Source: an uncultured Megasphaera sp.
GTDB lineage: Bacteria > Bacillota > Negativicutes > Veillonellales > Megasphaeraceae
Length of the DNA stretch: 6,217 nucleotides
Assembly (NCBI GenBank): GCA_937895695.1
Contig: CALBLM010000337.1
Coordinates: forward strand, 1-6,217
Direction of reading: 5' to 3'
The translations under genes were made by a program, and so were the position numbers. Under the pieces are notes generated by a model. It worked only from the letters and a program-made list of their open reading frames with translations. It did no database searches and was not told the origin of the DNA. Position 1 is the stretch's first letter; every line of letters starts with the position of its first letter. Shown here in pieces: positions 1-5,325 of the stretch.

Positions 1-3
1 TAA

Positions 4-37
4 GGGGTCTTGTGAATACGGATGTCCACAAGACCCC
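4..37 (-). terminator. Probable intrinsic terminator of the five-gene cluster
   Basis: A perfect 11-bp inverted repeat (GGGGTCTTGTG at 4-14, CACAAGACCCC at 27-37) with a 12-nt loop lies 41 bp past the DUF4125 stop codon. Read on the minus strand the stem is followed by TTA before the window ends, so the U-tract that would confirm it is cut off. The downstream plus-strand side (AACATTTATT) is only weakly T-rich, so a role for plus-strand transcripts is less likely. The stem's GC content and its place after the last gene support termination. Confidence 0.7.
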
Positions 38-78
38 AACATTTATTATAGAACCGTTTTTTAGTACTTAGTCTTTAT

Positions 79-693
79 TTATAACGCAGCAATACTGGTG
101 AATCCATATAATTTAGCTGTATAGGTCAAGATTTCTTCATTCAGATTACGTCCTTGGGATTTGAGATGCTGCATGTGAGCCCATAAGGCAGTTAAGGTGT
201 CGAACGAATAGGTCATGAGTTCGCATTTGGCATATACTTCAAACGATACGGCTCCGTTCAATGCTTGGGATTGTCGGATAGGACGGCCATTCCGAAGGAT
301 GTTGGGGTAGGACGTTGCTGTTTCTGTTAACCAATGCAGTTGTTGCCGCAAAATTTGAATAATGAATTGTCGTTTTTTCATGCTAATAGCTGGCAATTCA
401 TCTTTGATGCACTCATATTCAGCAGGATAGGTATAGGCCATCATGTATCCATATTTATCGGTCATGATATTATGCTCGTGCACGAAGGCATCATACACAT
501 CACCGTAATAGTGGCAGAGTGTATCGATATCCCAAGCCATAAATTGGCTCATGCGCATGATAACGAATGTTTTCTGATCGTCTTGGCAAAGAGCACGATG
601 GGCTGTGTTATGCACGGCTGTAAACATTTGCCATTCCATATCGATCAGTTTTGCAATGAGTTCTTCTTTTGTTTTTGGTATTTCTGTCATCAT
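79..693 (-). CDS. DUF4125 family protein of unknown function
   Basis: A 204-residue soluble protein with no signal peptide or membrane segment, recognised as DUF4125 from its pattern. An N-terminal helix leads to MEWQMF (19-24), then CQDD (36-39), TF (42-43), MRMSQF (46-51) and W54; later come SYP (128-130), NGRP (135-138) and a C-terminal helical part with E152, Y154 and E158. The dense conserved Cys/Asp/Arg/Trp cluster in the first 55 residues looks like an active or binding site, but no reaction is known to me. Two ATGs are possible (693 and 690); AAGGAG at 699-704 is 5 nt from the first and 8 nt from the second, so the second may be used, giving 203 residues. It follows the TPR-DUF4037 gene after 9 nt, with that gene's stop codon inside this gene's ribosome binding site, so the two are probably made together and may act together (inference). 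It is last in the cluster, before a hairpin. Confidence 0.85.
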   Translation of the reverse strand: MMTEIPKTKEELIAKLIDMEWQMFTAVHNTAHRALCQDDQKTFVIMRMSQFMAWDIDTLCHYYGDVYDAFVHEHNIMTDKYGYMMAYTYPAEYECIKDELPAISMKKRQFIIQILRQQLHWLTETATSYPNILRNGRPIRQSQALNGAVSFEVYAKCELMTYSFDTLTALWAHMQHLKSQGRNLNEEILTYTAKLYGFTSIAAL

Positions 694-698
694 AGTTT

Positions 699-705
699 CT
701 CCTTA
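699..705 (-). promoter_or_regulatory. Ribosome binding site overlapping a stop codon
   Basis: On the minus strand the sequence reads TAAGGAG. The TAA (705-703) ends the TPR-DUF4037 gene and shares bases with the AAGGAG that serves the DUF4125 gene. A ribosome terminating on the first gene would sit on the start region of the second, the arrangement expected for translational coupling. Confidence 0.75.
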
Positions 706-2499
706 TTGTTCTTGCATTATATGCATGGCGCGTAATGCAGGATCATGAATTTTAGCTACGATATCTTTGCAATAAGTAATTAAAAAATCATTGGGGCCGT
801 CAACAATGCCTTGAAGACGCCATTCATCACGAATGTCTACGCAAATATCTTCAATGAGAGCGATACGTTGCTGTGTATCTTGGCTTGTACACAATTGCTG
901 CAGTTTATCATGAAGGAAGGACAGCTTGGGAAGTGTCTGTAATCCATGGTGAGCCCATTTATAAAATGGCATATAGCGTTTATTTAACAAATAAGCCATC
1001 GAATTTGTTGCTTGTACAAACTCATACAGGGCACAATTTGCCGCCACGATTTCCTGTCGTTTCAGACAGCGACTGTAATTATACTGCCCGCTTTGTGCCA
1101 TCACGGCGGCGCGGACGGCAATCTTTTTTAACCGCACATCTTCAGGATAAAATTGCAGCAGTTGGTTACGAATCGTTGTGAATTGGCCTAAGGGATCTGT
1201 AAACACTTCCCCATTTGTTGCTTTGGCTAAGTACGGTTCGGGAATTCGATTCCATTCTAGCATCGTTTGTGGTGCATGAGATGAGCCAATAAATTGACGA
1301 TAAAAATCAGAAATACGAAAGACGCCGACCCGGCCTTCGCCACCAGGTGTTGTACGGCGGATATACCCATGGAATTCTTTGGGCAGTTGCATATATGCCT
1401 TTTGCAGGTCTTGTCCGAATTTAGCATAATCTTCGTTTGTCAGCCAAATGCAAAATGAGGGTCCCCAATCATGGTCTTGGGAAATTTCATCATCAAATCC
1501 CAAACATTCGGAACCATCGCCGACGAGTCCTGCGGCAATACGATCATATACTTGGGCAAATTGTTGTTGCAGCATCGGTTTGCCGATGGTTTCATAATAG
1601 TCTCGGCAGATAGTTAGGCCTAATCCGTTTGCTGGCAGGGAAGACTGCGATTTTGCAGATGATGTGCTGGGGGATATGGGTGGAGAGGGCGGTGTAGCTT
1701 GTATTTGTGTAGCTTTTTGAGCATTTTGATAGGCTTTGAAATAATCATCGTTTTTACCAAACACAGCTTCTATGGCTTTGGCAGCCTGCATAAATAAATG
1801 ATACGCTTTTTGGGTATTCCCTTTTTCGAATTCTAAGGTACCCAATAGATTGAGGGCGTTCGTATAATGAATTCCTTTTTCATCGAGTGAATCATATAAC
1901 GCTAAGGCCGCTGTTGCATCTTGCCAGGCAGCTTCAGTGTTTTTTAGATAGTACTGCGCTGTGCCGCGGTTGACAAGAGAAATCGCTCGTTCTTCTGTAT
2001 ATCCTGGCAGAATAGAAATAATTTGCAGTGCTTCATTGGCATACGAAAAAGCTGAGGAATAGTTTTGGGTATCGAGATAGATTAAGGATATATTATTGAG
2101 AACGGCTGCGTAATGATAACTTTGACGGCCTTCCAAGCGCATATAAATGTTACGAGCTTCTTCGTACAGCCGTAAAGCTTGGCTGTATTGTTTCATCAGA
2201 CGCAGTGTACCGCCTAAATTGATGCGATTTGTTGCATAATCTATTGTATCTTTCGTTCCATAACTTAAAATATCTTGGCCGGCTTCTTCAAAGGCTTTTG
2301 CTGATTCGGCGTACCGGCTGACACCTCGATAGTACGTACCTAATTCATGTAATGCAGCTGTAAAAATCGGATCATGTCCGCCACAGCAAATACGATGCTC
2401 TGCTAAGGTGCGTTTTAAAAAAGGTTCAATTTGATTTGTTTTTCCTTGTGTATAGAGTTGGTCTAAGGATGTAAAAAAATCTTGTAATGAATGATCCAT
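703..2499 (-). CDS. TPR repeat protein with C-terminal DUF4037 nucleotidyltransferase-like domain
   Basis: A 598-residue cytoplasmic two-part protein. Residues about 44-245 hold about five tetratricopeptide-like repeats (roughly 45-77, 88-121, 129-161, 169-203, 211-244), a scaffold for protein binding. A Pro/Ser-rich linker (268-289) leads to a DUF4037 domain (about 292-598). Its signature is a nucleotidyltransferase-type glycine/serine turn (G327, G329, S330) followed by LGFDDEIS (333-340) and DHDWGP (342-347), with D342 and D344 as candidate metal-binding acidic residues of a polymerase-beta-type fold; a helical tail follows. The family resemblance suggests transfer of a nucleotide to a small molecule or protein, but no substrate is known. 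The ATG at 2499 is supported by AGGAGGG at 2508-2514, 8 nt upstream. A strong terminator lies directly before that site, so expression probably relies on read-through from the glpF side. The DUF4125 gene follows after 9 nt. Confidence 0.88.
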   Translation of the reverse strand: MDHSLQDFFTSLDQLYTQGKTNQIEPFLKRTLAEHRICCGGHDPIFTAALHELGTYYRGVSRYAESAKAFEEAGQDILSYGTKDTIDYATNRINLGGTLRLMKQYSQALRLYEEARNIYMRLEGRQSYHYAAVLNNISLIYLDTQNYSSAFSYANEALQIISILPGYTEERAISLVNRGTAQYYLKNTEAAWQDATAALALYDSLDEKGIHYTNALNLLGTLEFEKGNTQKAYHLFMQAAKAIEAVFGKNDDYFKAYQNAQKATQIQATPPSPPISPSTSSAKSQSSLPANGLGLTICRDYYETIGKPMLQQQFAQVYDRIAAGLVGDGSECLGFDDEISQDHDWGPSFCIWLTNEDYAKFGQDLQKAYMQLPKEFHGYIRRTTPGGEGRVGVFRISDFYRQFIGSSHAPQTMLEWNRIPEPYLAKATNGEVFTDPLGQFTTIRNQLLQFYPEDVRLKKIAVRAAVMAQSGQYNYSRCLKRQEIVAANCALYEFVQATNSMAYLLNKRYMPFYKWAHHGLQTLPKLSFLHDKLQQLCTSQDTQQRIALIEDICVDIRDEWRLQGIVDGPNDFLITYCKDIVAKIHDPALRAMHIMQEQ

Positions 2500-2507
2500 A
2501 GAGAGAT

Positions 2508-2514
2508 CCCTCCT
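2508..2514 (-). promoter_or_regulatory. Strong ribosome binding site next to a terminator U-tract
   Basis: AGGAGGG on the minus strand lies 8 nt from the ATG at 2499. It begins only 3 nt after the last U of the upstream terminator's U-tract, so terminated transcripts would end just short of it and transcripts that read through would carry it fully exposed. Confidence 0.8.
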
Positions 2515-2515
2515 G

Positions 2516-2549
2516 ATAAAAAAGACTGAGCCTAAAAACGGCTCAGTCT
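2516..2549 (-). terminator. Intrinsic terminator between glpF and the TPR-DUF4037 gene
   Basis: On the minus strand a perfect 10-bp stem (AGACTGAGCC at 2549-2540, GGCTCAGTCT at 2532-2523) with the 7-nt loop GTTTTTA is followed by a run of Us (2523-2518, the first one in the stem). It starts 10 bp after the glpF stop codon. On the plus strand the hairpin is followed by GTCTATG, so it works in one direction only. It probably ends most transcripts from the shell-gene promoter and sets a lower level for the two downstream genes. Confidence 0.88.
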
Positions 2550-2559
2550 GTCTATGCCA

Positions 2560-3303
2560 TTAGGCAAAGGAGAAAATAAATTGATAGAATAAAACACCGG
2601 CAATGGCCCCGCAAATCGGACCGGCTAACGGAATGATAGCATAATCTTTCCAATGGGAAGAACCTTTTCCGGGAATAGGCATGAGAGTATGTGCCAGACG
2701 AGGTCCCCAATCACGAGCGGGATTAATGGCATATCCTGTAAGGCCACCGAAAGATTGACCGATAGAGACAATAATTGCAAATACATATAAATTACTCATG
2801 CCAATAGCTAACCCTTCGCTAGGAGATGGATTTAAGCCGGCTGATGTACTGATGCCGAGAATCGCAAATAAAAGGACAAAGGTACCGATAAATTCACTTA
2901 AAAAGTTAAGTGGCAGATTACGGACAGCTGGTGATGTACAAAATACGCCTAATTTTGTTGCTTGATCTTCTGTGGCTGCAAATTGATCATGGAACATAAT
3001 CGATACTAATGCGCCACCGCAAAAACCGCCGGCCATTTGGGCAATCACAAACCCGGGAACCATATCCCACGGGAACAGACCGCCTACAGCTAATCCTAAT
3101 GTTAATGCGGGATTAAAGTGTGCTCCCGAATGGAATCCAAAAATATACGCCGGAATCATGACAGCCAACCCCCAGGCGCATGTAATCATTCCCAATCCGC
3201 CGCCTTTAAAGTTGGACTTATTTAAAAGAACGTTGGCAACAACGGCATTACCAAGTAAAAGCAAGAGAAACGTACCGACAAATTCACAAATATATGGAAA
3301 CAT
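2560..3303 (-). CDS. glpF: GlpF-type aquaglyceroporin (glycerol/propanediol facilitator)
   Basis: A 247-residue MIP-family channel of normal length with about six hydrophobic helices and the two half-helix motifs: NPA at 64-66 and NPA at 194-196. The second reads NPARD (194-198), whose Asp marks glycerol facilitators rather than water-only aquaporins. By alignment from memory with E. coli GlpF, the selectivity filter would be W44, G182, Y191 and R197, with Tyr where E. coli has Phe. The protein resembles Gram-positive GlpF in length and N-terminus more than Salmonella PduF. It should let glycerol or a similar small polyol cross the cytoplasmic membrane by diffusion. The ATG at 3303 has AGGAGG 7 nt upstream, and the gap from the NTPase gene is 15 nt, so they share a transcript. 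Its position right after PduU/PduV-type genes suggests a PduF-like role supplying the compartment's substrate; no glycerol kinase gene is nearby. Glycerol versus 1,2-propanediol cannot be decided from sequence. Confidence 0.92.
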   Translation of the reverse strand: MFPYICEFVGTFLLLLLGNAVVANVLLNKSNFKGGGLGMITCAWGLAVMIPAYIFGFHSGAHFNPALTLGLAVGGLFPWDMVPGFVIAQMAGGFCGGALVSIMFHDQFAATEDQATKLGVFCTSPAVRNLPLNFLSEFIGTFVLLFAILGISTSAGLNPSPSEGLAIGMSNLYVFAIIVSIGQSFGGLTGYAINPARDWGPRLAHTLMPIPGKGSSHWKDYAIIPLAGPICGAIAGVLFYQFIFSFA

Positions 3304-3318
3304 AATGTATCCTCCTTT

Positions 3319-3831
3319 TTATACGGCATGGTCTGCATCATGCAGATGTTGAGTTTCTTCTTCGACTTCCAAGGCGTATTTTTCATCCCAAGGTAATGTA
3401 TCTCCGTCTTCTTTTAAATATGCCAACAAGGTAGGAATCCCTTCACCAGTTACGGAGTCTACATAAAAAATCTTCTTGCAACCTGTATTTTCAAGCCATA
3501 ATGCAGCTTGTGGAAGATTTGCATAGGTATCGTGAATATGCGTTACAATACCGATGACTTCACGGGAACTCAGGGATACAATATTGGGACTATATAAACT
3601 ATATGGTTCTGCGGCGTTTACCAATAGGCCAATGATATCTGCTTCATGGGAATAAACAATCAATGCCCGCGCTAATGCCGGGTTTTCACAATATTCTCCT
3701 GGTGTATCAATGATAACATCATGATAATATACATATTGTGTTTTATGATACGTGATTTTTTTCCCTTTTAATGCTTGAGTCAAGGTGGTTTTTCCCGCAC
3801 CGGTACGACCGACTAGCATGATTTTTTTCAT
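3319..3831 (-). CDS. pduV: PduV/EutP-type microcompartment-associated P-loop NTPase
   Basis: A 170-residue Ras-like small NTPase. It has a P-loop GRTGAGKT (8-15), a switch II DTPGEY (42-47) typical of the EutP/PduV family, and an SVTGEG segment (126-131) where G5 is expected. Stretches such as LTQALKG (17-23), EADIIGLLVNA (63-73) and VIGIVT (92-97) fit Salmonella PduV, as I recall it, better than EutP. The G4 guanine-specificity motif, TKxD in relatives, reads THIHD (97-101), so nucleotide preference may differ. An acidic, His-containing tail (155-168) extends past the usual end. PduV is known as an accessory protein of propanediol compartments, and Salmonella EutP has been reported to have acetate kinase activity, so the exact role is open. 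The ATG at 3831 has GGAGG 10 nt upstream. The gene is 40 nt after the shell gene and 15 nt before glpF. Confidence 0.92.
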   Translation of the reverse strand: MKKIMLVGRTGAGKTTLTQALKGKKITYHKTQYVYYHDVIIDTPGEYCENPALARALIVYSHEADIIGLLVNAAEPYSLYSPNIVSLSSREVIGIVTHIHDTYANLPQAALWLENTGCKKIFYVDSVTGEGIPTLLAYLKEDGDTLPWDEKYALEVEEETQHLHDADHAV

Positions 3832-3871
3832 GGCATACTATCCTCCTTTCTATGTATCGTTGTTATATAGG

Positions 3872-4276
3872 TTACGCCTTAGTAATAGAGCAGACGTCGA
3901 ATCCAAGAGTTGTAGACGCATAGGCGAGTGACTGTTCCCAGGCAATGGAAACGTCAGAAATAGAACCAGTTACGACTAATGTTCCGCTGAACCGATCGAC
4001 AAATCCTAATCGAATGGCTGCAGCTTTTAGTGCAATATCTGCAGTAATAATTGCCGTTTCATACGGTGTTTGACATAAGATGCCAATGGCTGAATTTTTA
4101 TAATCTACATTAGGGTCCAGTCCTAATTTCCGGTATAAAATCGGATCAGGGCTGGCAATAATATGGGCTAACGTAATTTGGCGGCCTGGCACACTTTCCA
4201 TAATGATACGGGACGTGTTTTCATCAGCTGTGGTTAATAGATGATTTTTTAATACAGTATTAGCAGGGATATTCAT
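3872..4276 (-). CDS. pduU: PduU/EutS-type circularly permuted BMC-domain shell protein
   Basis: A 134-residue bacterial microcompartment shell subunit. With the ATG at 4276 as residue 1, the family signature VPGRQITLAHII is at 29-40, followed by KLGLDP, AIGILCQTP, ADIALKAA, LGFVDRFSG and the closing CSITKA. The VPG(K/R)QVTLAH start marks the permuted PduU/EutS class, whose N-terminal strands form a small barrel over the hexamer pore; the CSIT ending is closer to PduU than to EutS. It is about 14 residues longer at the N terminus than Salmonella PduU and has a few extra residues near 55-60. A TTG at 4282 would add two residues but leaves only 3 nt to the AGGAG at 4286-4290, whereas the ATG has 9 nt, so I chose the ATG. 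It is the first gene of the minus-strand cluster, behind a candidate promoter at 4352-4380. PduU/EutS are minor shell proteins, so major shell genes must lie elsewhere. Confidence 0.9.
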   Translation of the reverse strand: MNIPANTVLKNHLLTTADENTSRIIMESVPGRQITLAHIIASPDPILYRKLGLDPNVDYKNSAIGILCQTPYETAIITADIALKAAAIRLGFVDRFSGTLVVTGSISDVSIAWEQSLAYASTTLGFDVCSITKA

Positions 4277-4325
4277 ATCCAAACGCTCCTTCTATCTATG
4301 TAGAAACTTGGTAAGCAAGCTATGT

Positions 4326-4369
4326 TTTATACGCATCTTTCGTATGTATTTATTGTAATGGTTTATACG
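4326..4369. repeat. Direct repeat TTTATACG flanking the shell-gene -10
   Basis: TTTATACG occurs at 4326-4333 and 4362-4369. One copy lies inside the promoter spacer and the other just after the expected transcription start. That is suitable for an operator, but an 8-bp match in AT-rich DNA may be chance. Confidence 0.25.
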
Positions 4370-4380
4370 TCTAGCAACAA
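4352..4380 (-). promoter_or_regulatory. Candidate sigma-A promoter for the pduU-pduV-glpF genes
   Basis: On the minus strand TTGTTG (4380-4375) and TACAAT (4357-4352) are separated by exactly 17 bp. The -10 matches the consensus at 5 of 6 positions; the -35 is partial. The predicted transcript would start near 4345, giving a leader of about 70 nt before the ATG at 4276. A farther pair, TAGACA-17-TAAAAA upstream on the same strand, is a weaker alternative. Confidence 0.5.
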
Positions 4381-4479
4381 GAACCTATCTTATTATCTTT
4401 ATATACTTTTACTACTAATTTTTTATGTTTTTACAACTATTTTGTCTAGTTAACGCAGAGTATCATTTTTTTGCTCTAT

Positions 4480-4510
4480 TTGTTAAATTTGTAACGTACT
4501 GTGCTATAAA
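4480..4510 (+). promoter_or_regulatory. Candidate extended -10 promoter for the methyltransferase operon
   Basis: TGCTATAAA (4502-4510) is an extended -10 element, with TTGTTA (4480-4485) or TGTTAA (4481-4486) 18-19 bp upstream as a poor -35. A transcript from here would have a leader of about 155 nt containing the GTAT-rich palindrome. Confidence 0.3.
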
Positions 4511-4513
4511 AAC

Positions 4514-4529
4514 GGTATGTATGTATACC
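4514..4529. repeat. GTAT-rich imperfect palindrome, possible operator
   Basis: GGTAT (4514-4518) and ATACC (4525-4529) form an inverted repeat around GTATGT, built from three tandem GTAT units and followed by another GTAT at 4531-4534. It lies between the two plus-strand -10 candidates, where a bound protein could affect either. No known regulator motif is recognised. Confidence 0.3.
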
Positions 4530-4540
4530 CGTATATGCCA

Positions 4541-4569
4541 TAGTTTTAGTCATATTCATATAGTATAAT
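4541..4569 (+). promoter_or_regulatory. Candidate promoter with perfect TATAAT for the methyltransferase operon
   Basis: A perfect TATAAT (4564-4569) lies about 100 bp before the methyltransferase ATG, on its strand. The hexamer 17 bp upstream (TAGTTT, 4541-4546) is a poor -35, so the promoter may be weak or need an activator. The start site would be near 4576. Confidence 0.45.
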
Positions 4570-4574
4570 AAAGA

Positions 4575-4588
4575 CATCCCATAGGATG
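4575..4588 (+). other. Small hairpin at the predicted 5' end of the methyltransferase mRNA
   Basis: CATCC (4575-4579) pairs with GGATG (4584-4588) over the loop CATA. It starts at the transcription start predicted from the TATAAT box, so it could cap the mRNA 5' end. It has no U-tract and is not a terminator. Confidence 0.25.
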
Positions 4589-4671
4589 GATGAAACTGGG
4601 AAAGATGGAATGGAAATATTAGCATAAAAAAATTGTGTACGTTATAAACAGATGAGAATGGATTTTATTAT

Positions 4672-5268
4672 ATGATTGCAACAGAACAAGAGTGGGAACA
4701 CATTTTGCATATAAAAACAACGGGTCGGGATGATAGTCAGGCCGATGGAGAGCATCATCCCTATGAACCGACCGAGTATAGCGTGTTAGAACGGCTGGCT
4801 AACAGCGGTTATATTCGTAAAAAAAGCACGCTGTTAGATTACGGCAGTGGCAAAGGAAGAGTTAGTTTTTTCCTTTCTTATCAGATAGGATGTCATGCGA
4901 TTGGTATTGAGTATGATAGGAGATTATGGAAAAAAGCGATGGCTAATTTACAAACAGCCGTTTCCGGTAACCGCGTTTCCTTTGTGTTGGCAGATGCCGC
5001 AACATATGACGTTCCAAACCATGTAACGTGTTGTTTTTTCTTTAATCCTTTTGCGCTGCATACATTGAAACGGGTTTTAGGGAAACTCATCGATTCATGG
5101 CAGCAAAAACCGAGGAAAATATATTTGTGTTTTTATTATTTGTATGAAGATACAGCAGCGTATTTGGCACACCATGTACGGCTGCATTTGGAAGAATGCA
5201 TATCCTGTCAAGATTTGTTCCCAGAATCAGACAGGCGAGAAAAAATATGGGTTTATACGATTTTATAG
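4672..5268 (+). CDS. Class I SAM-dependent methyltransferase
   Basis: A 198-residue cytoplasmic protein with a Rossmann-type methyltransferase core. Motif I is LDYGSGKGR (55-63), the SAM-binding glycine loop. GIEYD (78-82) carries the acidic residue expected to hold the ribose, AD (108-109) fits the adenine-side acid, and FFFNPF (122-127) sits where motif IV is found. NPF resembles the (D/N)PP(Y/F) motif of amino-group methyltransferases but lacks the second Pro, so an N-methylation target is only a guess. The N-terminal KTTGRDDSQADG (15-26) and YEPTEYSVLERL (31-42) look like conserved family features. Substrate unknown. The ATG at 4672 is preceded only by a weak GA-rich stretch (GAGAATGGA), so translation may be inefficient; the protein looks complete from this start. 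A peptide deformylase gene follows 57 nt later on the same strand with no terminator between them, so they are likely co-transcribed. Confidence 0.87.
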   Translation: MIATEQEWEHILHIKTTGRDDSQADGEHHPYEPTEYSVLERLANSGYIRKKSTLLDYGSGKGRVSFFLSYQIGCHAIGIEYDRRLWKKAMANLQTAVSGNRVSFVLADAATYDVPNHVTCCFFFNPFALHTLKRVLGKLIDSWQQKPRKIYLCFYYLYEDTAAYLAHHVRLHLEECISCQDLFPESDRREKIWVYTIL

Positions 5269-5325
5269 GATTGGGATAAGTAGTTGTGAAATAATAGACA
5301 GGCATATAGAAAGGAAGAAGGCTGA

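Larger units (their letters stand above)
4277..4671. other. Divergent AT-rich intergenic region with promoters
   Basis: These 395 bp between the shell gene (minus) and the methyltransferase gene (plus) contain no convincing reading frame. They hold one good minus-strand promoter candidate, two plus-strand -10 elements, a very AT-rich core (about 4380-4500) that could act as an upstream element for either side, a GTAT-rich palindrome (4514-4529), two copies of TTTATACG (4326-4333 and 4362-4369) and a small hairpin (4575-4588). I see no intrinsic terminator, riboswitch fold or tRNA in it. Confidence 0.7.

Noticed and set aside
45..50. TATAAT on the minus strand past the DUF4125 stop
   Set aside because: The hexamer 17 bp upstream (GACTAA) does not resemble a -35, there is no extended -10, and it is followed at once by the terminator hairpin.
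328..348. HEPN-type RNase motif in the DUF4125 protein, which with DUF4037 would make an MNT/HEPN toxin-antitoxin pair
   Set aside because: The only candidate is Arg116-x3-His120; HEPN requires R-x4-6-H, and the conserved core lies elsewhere in the protein.
334..735. Plus-strand frame of 133 codons opposite the DUF4125 gene
   Set aside because: It lies antisense to a gene with clear family motifs, has a His/Cys/Phe-rich composition typical of shadow frames, and no ribosome binding site or homology is seen.
873..1181. Plus-strand frame of 102 codons inside the TPR-DUF4037 gene
   Set aside because: Antisense to the DUF4037 domain; low-complexity shadow translation with no recognised motif.
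4277..4345. EutVW-type ANTAR antitermination leader ahead of the shell gene
   Set aside because: The only leader hairpin (TTCTA/TAGAA, loop CATAGA) lacks the A1/G4 hexaloop pattern, is single rather than paired, and has no terminator after it.
4570..4671. Riboswitch in the methyltransferase leader
   Set aside because: I compared it by eye with common riboswitch cores (c-di-GMP, THF, SAM, guanidine) and found no matching conserved core.
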